DNA from: Spirometra erinaceieuropaei
Taxonomy: Eukaryota > Platyhelminthes > Cestoda > Diphyllobothriidea > Diphyllobothriidae
Length of the DNA: 64,000 nt
Assembly (NCBI GenBank): GCA_902702965.1
Contig: CACRXP010000030.1
Coordinates: 886,898-950,897, forward strand
Direction of reading: 5' to 3'
The translations under genes and the position numbers were made by a program. This document shows, in pieces, positions 56,951-64,000 of this stretch. How positions within the stretch are numbered: the stretch's first letter is position 1; the number at the start of each line of letters is the position of its first letter. The notes under the pieces are model-generated. The model did not search any database and was not told the origin of the DNA. It saw only the letters and a list, made by a program, of their open reading frames with translations.

Positions 56951-58719
56951 GGAAGGAATTTCGCAGGAACAACCGCATCACATTTTTTCAGGGGAAGGAT
57001 TTGCCTGTAAGAATCACGTCGTTATTTTACTTCTATCGATCAACTTGTGGCTTAAAGTATTTGCATTTAGTAAACGAAAAATAACACCCAGCATGCTATG
57101 GTCCCCGCGTGGGCTTTTATTTCAGGTGAATGCGCGAAAAATAATTTGCAATTAACAGACCTCAATTTGTCTCTAAACAGCGTTAACATTTGGCGGTTAT
57201 GCATAGTGTTATCTGCAAGAATTTTAGACTGCATGATCCCAGCTAGACTGTCGTGTTTGGCGACTAAAGATGTAAGTATTAAAGAACGTAAAATTGACAC
57301 GATGTTTTCGTCCACTTACGGATTGCCCTCTACAGCAATTGAAGCTGTTTTTACGTTCAACTGCATAGGCGTAAAAGTGTTTCCTCGTGTTTTATGTGTC
57401 CAGTATGAAACCCCATGGATCCTAATTTAGCGGCATCTTCCTTTTAGGCCCAAGCAAACGGTAGCATTTCAGCGAACTATTTGTAATCGCAAATCTTCTT
57501 GAGAGTTGGCGTCAGCGTTCAAAAGGGTCTATTGAAAAATTCAAACAACGTTGATTCAGTCTGTCATCTCACGCACGGAATATATCGTTGTGCCTTCTAG
57601 AACACAGCTGACAAACAGCTGCGAAGATTCCGTCAATTTGAAAGGCAGCCCCTTGATTTAGATAAGTTTTATTAGGATTTGGATGATATCCACGCCCTCG
57701 TACATCAAGGCAACCACGGTTCTCACTAGTTGAACAGTTTTCGGCAATCAGTGTCATTTGGACCTAGAAGGGTCGATTGTGCGGGTGCTAGACCCGTCAG
57801 GCAACGCTAAACATCCCTCACACCAGAATGGGAGGAATTTTAAGGGCCATATGTAAAACTAAGGATGGCAGTCAACGAAAGAATGTACGGTCTGATACCT
57901 TTAATATGAATTTTGATCAACAGTACGCTGTTTGAGTTAAGCTAACTAAAAATGTCTTGGAAATGGCTTATATGTTGTTCAGCGTTTGAAATATCAAAAA
58001 ACAATGATCAACTTCATTTCGCAGTTTCTTGGGGAGAGGAAACTTCGAATAGCAGTTACTACGACCTACGAGCGCAGTGGCTTTGAATTACCACAACCAA
58101 TCCAGCGGCCTGCGTGAATTAATCGATATTCCTGACGTAAAATGTTTTTAGACATGAGATGAACCGCGATCTGAGATCCAAAAAATCCCACTGAACTCTC
58201 TATTCCATAGATAACGCAAGTAAACTTACTACATGCGCGACACTCCCATCGTCAACTCCCGCAAATGGAATTCATTTCAGTATGCTCGCAAATCTTAGAA
58301 ATATACATTTATCAATCCTCTTTGCCCATAGAGTTGACTCCTACGAGGAATAATCTTGTTAAATATTTTCGTTTTTTCCGCCGTCTTGCTGGTATCTGCA
58401 TAATACAAACGTTAAAAGATCTTCAAACGTCTCAGACGCCCCCCTTTCTTGACGAACCTGGCCGAGAAGGAGGGACCTCGATCTCTCACTGTATGGATTT
58501 TATTCGCCTGCCATTTCGCATTCACATTCAACAGCATCATCAGAATCAGCGACGAATAAGGATGGTTGGTGCAAATAATCAACAGTTGCGATAAGCTGGA
58601 ACAGCTGCTGATTTTGATTTGATGGTTCAGCATCGGTATTCTAGAAATTCTGTACCTCATGTACGCCCATTACCAGTAGCTGTCTCAGTGTTGGGTTTGA
58701 GTGTGAACTCAGCGCGTAG
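56951..58719. other. Unassigned
   Basis: No repeat or motif found. The frames at 57098-57430 (+) and 58265-58594 (+) are not recognised. Confidence 0.4.
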
Positions 58720-59165
58720 GGCCAATAACACGTAGGGGTAGTAACACGGTAGTTTGATCGTCGCACCCGACGATTTCCGCCGTGTGCTCCACTACAAGGT
58801 GAGAGCAGGGACGGTGACTTAGGCGGGATTTGTAGTGAGAGTAGACTGGCGCTGCATCTACCACACTCTCTCCTCCTCCCCCCCCCCCAACTGGGCCCAG
58901 TTTCAAGACAGAGTCAAGACGACCGGAGGCGGGGAATGGCGCAGGCGGATGGCGCGATAGAGCGCGCACCTTGGCGTTCCACTCCACATCTCCTGGTCCA
59001 CACAGCAGACAACTAGGTTTTGGATTAACAACAACAATGGGGTGATGGCAGAGGTCCCAGTGTACGCGACGTACACCGGCAACCGGGTCTGCCACTCTGA
59101 AATGTTAGCATTTGTTACGGTGCGCAAATCCAATAACGGCTGCCAAAATCCGATATGGCCCTCAT
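58720..59165 (-). repeat. Family C repeat copy
   Basis: Read on the minus strand: ttgttgttaatcc, ctggaccaggagatgtggag-like, ttgactctgtcttgaaact, gagagagtgtggtagatgc, gtggagcacacggcgg. These are the same landmarks in the same order as at 5.4 and 25.3 kb. Confidence 0.65.
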
Positions 59166-60100
59166 GTGGGTCCAGCGCGTCTACCACGTGACCCGTTTGG
59201 GGGGGGGGCATAAAATAACAAATAATAATACCAAATCTTTGAATGAAGGCATCTAACGCCACTCCAACGTGTACCGCGTCCCCTGCGAATGCCCTCATTT
59301 GCCCATATCAGAACCCTCAGGTTTGATCTGCGTGGTGACCAGCACTGAGGAGTGAACAGAAAAGATTCAACTGACGATAGCAGTGGAACCGGAAACAAAC
59401 ATCTTCAGCAAATATCCCGCACAATGCTCTGGGGTAGAAGAGCGTGTTCACACCCTCTGCTAACGAACCTTGTTTCTACCCCGAAGCGATTATGAACATC
59501 CTGCACAAGTTGCTGCCATAACCATCATGGACCGCGTAGTCAAGCGAGGAATTTACCTTTCGCAACCTGTTGCCTGTCAAAGTTCCAAGTGCCTGTGTTT
59601 TTATCGACCTGGTCTAAATGGAGAGGGATGTGTGGCTTCTCCTGATATCAGGTAGGACGGGTGTGTCTACGTGACTTTCAAAAGGTACCCTAGCAGAGGG
59701 AATTTTATGTCACCAGCAGCTGCGTGCGACGACCAAAATGGCAGTTTTATTACCTCGAGTTCATAGAAGAGCGCGAAGGTCGGACCGGTTTCTTGAGTTC
59801 CGTGGATTACGAAAGAGGAGGCTTCACTTTCTAATGCTGACTACTGTTTACGAAGAAGGCATCCTATGGCTTCAGTAAGAAAACCAATTTATCGTCCTTG
59901 TGGGATGCTTAAAACAAGGTATTTTTCGATGGCGCTACAGTGAATGTGAAATACACGGAAGAACCAGATTTTCCAGATCGTCGTTTATAGAAAAGCTATC
60001 CTTACATCCTTTAAGGGTCAGGGATATTTGTATAGGACAAAGAGCAATTTACGCGAGGGAGAAAGCATTATATATGTACATATATACTGCGAAAAAGAGT
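59166..60100. other. Unassigned
   Basis: No recognised gene or repeat. Confidence 0.35.
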
Positions 60101-60104
60101 GTGA

Positions 60105-60480
60105 AAAAAAACAAGGAAGATTGGAATGGCCGATTATGGCTGTTTTGCCGTCGTCAGACAGCCACACTCAATCCCACAATTTTTACTACTATGGGATTCG
60201 AATCTGGATTCTGTGGTTATTGAACGTTGAATCCAACGCTCTATAATTGATTTTCAGGCCCTCGAGCGATATCTGGTATGTCCTATAGCAATCGATAGGA
60301 CATTAAGCCCGTGGATCACAAAGAGGACGTTGGATTTAATACTCAATGCCCAAAATTTTCGGATCCGAATCCAGTTTATGAAAACAAGGGATTGGGTGTG
60401 ACTGACTGACTGACTGACAATGACAAATAAACCAGAAATGACCATCCTACTCCTTTTTGTCTTTGCTGGTAGTCTGTTAC
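60105..60480. repeat. Family B inverted pair, old
   Basis: A minus-strand unit (60105-60250, B box at the inverse of gattcgaatc near 60196) faces a plus-strand unit (60302-60480, B box near ggatccgaatcc, then an expanded GACT run at 60402-60420 and ccagaaatgacc). The arms are only moderately similar. Confidence 0.65.
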
Positions 60481-60508
60481 CGTATACGCATACATACACG
60501 AGAGCATA

Positions 60509-61497
60509 CAGTAGGTGGGCTAACTTATGAAATGTCAACCGAAATTCCGAAGTGCGTTTTCGGTTCGAAAAGATTACCTAAGTAGAGTTGTAAAACTAGT
60601 CAGCCTGTAAAATAATTCTACACTATTTCAGTTACCGCAGGAAGCTGACTTTCGAATGAACTTCCTTCCGGCTGCATGCAGAAAAAAACGCTCTGTAAAA
60701 ATGACTATTTACGTAGCATGCATTTTTCTCATTGATTTTCGCCTCCCCTAAAAGTCCAATTATATTTCATGGAAAACATGCATAAAAATATTTATCCTTT
60801 CGCCCATTTTGTAGATAATTACGTTTTCTAATTTTATAGTCGAAAAGGGGTACATAATTCGGTTTTCAAAAAGTTTCTAACTGCGGGACTTTTTAATACC
60901 GTGAAATGGTCGTTCATAAAATGTCATGTCTCTGCATTTATCAATGTGGCTTGTAAATTTAACAATATGGATCAAATTCACTGCCAAATGGTATGGACTC
61001 TATATGGTCTTCCCTCAATACCATAGAGAACTGGGTGGTTTTCCCTACGCGGAAAATACATGGATTGTAGTATTGTAACCCTGAATCCAAGTGTTACGGT
61101 AGAGTGGGTTCAAAATCATTTGGAAATTGGAAAAAGTTTTTGAAAACCGAATTATATCCCTCCTTCGAGTAGAAAATTAGAAGACGTCATTGTCTATCGA
61201 ATGAGCAAAAAATGAAGATTTTTATGCCTGTTTTCCATGTAATACAACTGGACTTTTAGGGGCATCTAAAATCAATGAGAAAAATTCATGCTACGTAAAT
61301 AGTCATTTTTACAGAGCGTTTTTTCTGCATGTAGCCGGAAGGAAGTTCATTCAAAAGTCAGCATTTTGAGGTACCTGAAATATTAAAGAATTTTGTTGCA
61401 GACTGATTAGTTTCACAACCCTACTTAATTAATCTTTTTGAAACGAAAACGCATTTTGGAATTTCGGTTGACATTGCACGAGTTAGCCCGCCTACTG
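60509..61497. mobile_element. Foldback MITE, subfamily 2, full length
   Basis: 989 bp from CAGTAGGTGGGCTAACTTAT to gagttagcccgcctactg, TA flanks at 60507-60508 and 61498-61499. The inverted arms are clear. It abuts another MITE on its right. Confidence 0.85.
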
Positions 61498-61499
61498 TA

Positions 61500-62362
61500 T
61501 ATTACCAATCTCGCGAAATATTAACTGTAATTCTGTAGTACATTTTAGAATAAAAAGGCTTACTTAAATGGGGTTGTTATATTGGTCTTCATGTAGCATA
61601 ATCGTAAGATATTTCGACAATATCAAAGTTGCGACTTTTCAACGCATTTTTTCTCGGTTATCTGTAAATCCATACTCGGCTACTAAAACGGCTACTTATT
61701 CAGCACTAAACTATTTGATTTTTTCAGTACCCTTAAAAATTCAGATAGATTTTATAAAAGACATGCTCAAAATGTGCTTTCTTTACACAACGGGTAGCAA
61801 ATAATGTCCTCTACAAAATTTTACTGAAAGAAGGCGCCCTCGAATAACTTTGAATCCAATCTGTCGTTGAATTAGCGTTTGGAGTTTACAGTCTGGAAAC
61901 TGTACTTTTCACTAGTAACAATCACGCGTACCTCTGTGTCATCAAGGATTTAACGTATAGTACCCATATAATCTGCTGCGGATGGAACATTAATAAGCCA
62001 GCAGATATGATGCTATACAGGTGTACATTTCATGGTCTTCAAAAGTCTAATGATTACAGACATTTTTTAACATAACGATGCAATTTCCTCGACCATAAAG
62101 TTGAGGAAGTGCTTTGCTACCAGAATAGCATATTTTGTGCATGCTTTCTGCAAAATATATTTCTACATATAAGGACATCGAAAATCAAAAGAAGAAAACA
62201 ATGCTACTTAAGTGGTCATTTTTTTCCGAATGCGGCTTCTGCAGGCGTCCAAAAAGTGCATTCAAAGTCCCGTATGGCGGTGGTGGCTTCAGGTTGCACG
62301 AACATCTATTTTAGTAACACTTCCTAGTAGAAATGACAATTCCTGAGATCGGTCACTGATTG
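61500..62362. mobile_element. Foldback MITE, strongly diverged
   Basis: Internal landmarks remain (tacttaaatggggttgtta; aatgctacttaagtggtcat). The right end is ctgagatcggtcactgatt, and the left terminus is eroded. Tandem to the preceding copy. Confidence 0.6.
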
Positions 62363-62364
62363 TA

Positions 62365-63740
62365 CACTCTTAGAAGGGTCGTTCGGTCATCCGGCTGAGA
62401 TATATATTCGGCCGACTGCACCCATACGAGTAGCGTCGTAGCAACCAACAATGAATCAGACGGGAGTACTTAGCGTTTTTAACGTAGGCGAACATTCAAA
62501 GTTTAAGAAACTGCTGTCCCAGCAGATTTTTCCGCCATCTCAGCTACACCAGACGATTCAATAGAGTAAATAGCAAATATATTAGCGGCTAAGGCATTTG
62601 GCGCTATCCTTCGAGGCTTTTTTGGATATAAATGTTATTTTGTGAGGGATGCAAATTATGATTCTCATAGTCCTTATGCGGTAGCTTACAGCGATTGAAA
62701 AAACCATCTGCTTCAAGCCTTATAAATCAAATATTTTCGAGGGAAGTCAGTCCTGCACTTCTGAGGACTACTAAATTATTCATTAATTTTTTCAAAAAAA
62801 TAGACAGAATTTAGTACTGTCCTTTGGAGAAACAAACCGGACGCAAACAGTGCTGAATTTAAGCCGATGTAATTAACAGTCGCAAAACAGTCTCAAAACT
62901 TTTCTCGATGAAAAAGTGTTTGCGTAAAAATACTCGCCCAATTGTGCTTGTAGTTTTCAACGAAAGCCCAACTTTCCGCAAAATTAACTTGAGAAACAAC
63001 TTTCCGTATCGCTGTTTTCCCCCAAAAATGTTGATATTTAGCTAAATGTCAGGTTAAAAGTTAAACCGTCTGCGCGCTTTCTGAAAGACGCGATCAAGAA
63101 AACAGCTAACTGCAACGACGTACTTCTTTTGTGCCTTGATCACAAGTGAAAAATTATAATCGCTGCACGTCAAGTGGTCTCAGCTGAAAGCGATCCAGTA
63201 ATTTTTATATCTCTTTAAATACCCGATGAAAAACGCTTACTCTGATGCATCAGCATTCATAATTTTGTTGCCGTTACTACCAGCTAGGCATGCCATATTT
63301 TCGTTTCAATCCTGTAAAAGTTTTGCGTTTAGAAAGTAACTTTCCCACAAACGAGTTCACTATGATCGTGAGCAATGCATCACACTCAATTAATTATTTT
63401 CACTCTGAAGCACTGCTCGACGCTAATAACAAGTAATCATGATCAAACTTCGTGTCCACTTCAAACACTTCATTCGACTCATGAAACTGGGGCCTCAGTG
63501 GTTATTAGCCATCTAGCGTGACACAATGAAGCCGGCTGTATTTGCAGAGCACCCGTAGGCGTGAGTCTAGAATGAACCGCAAGTCGAAAATCAGTAATTG
63601 AGTTTGGAGATTTGGTTATAGAGCCGAACTCCAGTAGTTCAGCTTCGAGGCACAGCCAAGTGTACCCGGGTGGACTGGCCAAACGGTTTAAGCCTTTTCC
63701 CTCGAGGTTCTCTAAACACGCAATGGAAACCTGAGCAGAA
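62365..63740. other. Upstream intron or flank of the filamin exon
   Basis: AT-rich sequence without repeats that I could match. The acceptor at its right end suggests that it is intronic, with a 5' exon farther left. Confidence 0.4.
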
Positions 63741-63758
63741 TTTTCTTCTGTCCTGTAG
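63741..63758 (+). promoter_or_regulatory. Splice acceptor before filamin start exon
   Basis: A pyrimidine-rich tract, ttttcttctgtcctgtag, ends in AG at 63757-63758, ten bases before the start codon. This suggests that the first part of the 5' untranslated region is in a separate upstream exon. Confidence 0.6.
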
Positions 63759-63768
63759 GTAATTCAAC

Positions 63769-64000
63769 ATGTACGCGAACAACGACTTCCAGTATGCCGA
63801 CCCTGGCGACGGTTACGTCGACGAGGAGGAAGAGGAGGTGCCGATGGTGGAACGTGAAATGGCCGAGGACGCGGAGTGGAAGTTGATTCAGAAGAACACT
63901 TTCACGCGTTGGGCCAATGAACATCTGAAGGAGAAGCACACCTCCGTGGATGACCTACAGTTCGATCTGGCCGACGGGCTACGACTAATCGAACTTGTTG
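63769..64000 (+). CDS. FLN: Filamin, N-terminal coding exon (partial)
   Basis: Open from ATG at 63769 to the window edge (77 codons plus one base) and continuing. An acidic N-terminal extension (residues 1-33, with EEEEE at about 19-23) precedes an actinin-type calponin-homology domain. EDAEWKLIQKNTFTRWANEH at about residues 33-52 and LQFDLADGLRLIELV at about 63-77 are the first actin-binding segments of filamin CH1. Filamins cross-link actin filaments through this domain, and a rod of immunoglobulin-like repeats should lie beyond the window. Alpha-actinin and spectrin share the fold, but the EDA-WK-IQ-NTFTRW-NEHL pattern favours filamin. Balanced codon use and the lack of stops contrast with the surrounding repeats. 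Confidence 0.9.
   Translation, partial: MYANNDFQYADPGDGYVDEEEEEVPMVEREMAEDAEWKLIQKNTFTRWANEHLKEKHTSVDDLQFDLADGLRLIELV

Overview
This window is repeat-dominated DNA from an animal nuclear genome. The most likely source is a parasitic flatworm (cestode or trematode), but that is an inference. It rests on abundant Penelope-like elements (PLEs), an LTR retroelement whose primer-binding site matches tRNA-Trp as in the CsRn1 clade of Ty3/gypsy elements, TTAGGG-type telomere-like tracts, and a filamin start exon at the right edge. No prokaryotic operon, rRNA, CRISPR array or intact transposon gene is visible. The only convincing host gene is the first coding exon of a filamin-type actin-binding protein, from 63769 to the window end and continuing beyond it, preceded by a good splice acceptor. 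Almost every other open frame is an accident of repeats.

The repeats fall into a few families. (1) Foldback MITEs of about 0.9-1.0 kb have CAGT termini, TA target duplications and long terminal inverted repeats. Subfamily 1 starts CAGTGCGTGACC or a relative; subfamily 2 starts CAGTAGGTGGGC. Copies lie at 0.8, 4.3, 18.6, 26.6, 28.0, 33.5, 35.7, 41.5, 46.1, 52.1, 60.5 and 61.5 kb. (2) PLE-1 has reverse transcriptase plus a GIY-YIG nuclease with a YIGRT motif, at 9.1-10.9, 20.2, 35.3-37.3, 38.2-40.2 and 45.8 kb. (3) PLE-2 fragments carry a divergent GIY-YIG domain and hammerhead-ribozyme-like tails, at 2.1-3.1, 12.3-12.9, 30.6-31.3, 34.6-34.9 and 53.8-54.3 kb. (4) Non-LTR reverse transcriptase fragments lie at 5.9-6.7, 14.6 and 16.9-18.3 kb. 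(5) A gutted CsRn1-like LTR element lies at 10.9-12.3 kb. (6) There are two tRNA-like repeat families: family A is class-II tRNA-like, and family B is a SINE with A and B boxes. (7) Family C is a dispersed repeat with no tRNA part. (8) A small inverted-repeat element carries a degenerate telomere-like array (32.7, 48.05, 48.8 and 50 kb).

The strongest structural theme is inverted symmetry. Besides the MITEs, there are inverted dimers or palindromic junctions in family B (17.3 and 60.1 kb), family A (51.4 kb), PLE fragments (10.5, 12.3, 37.1 and 38.5 kb) and unassigned DNA (15.7-16.4 and 21.25 kb). Several insertions can be read exactly because an empty relative of the target lies in the same window. 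Examples are MITEs inside family C, family A and PLE-1, and a SINE dimer inside a LINE with a 13-bp target duplication. The two most notable candidates are the telomere-array-bearing inverted-repeat element and a 52-unit CTG/CAG expansion inside the nuclease region of a PLE.
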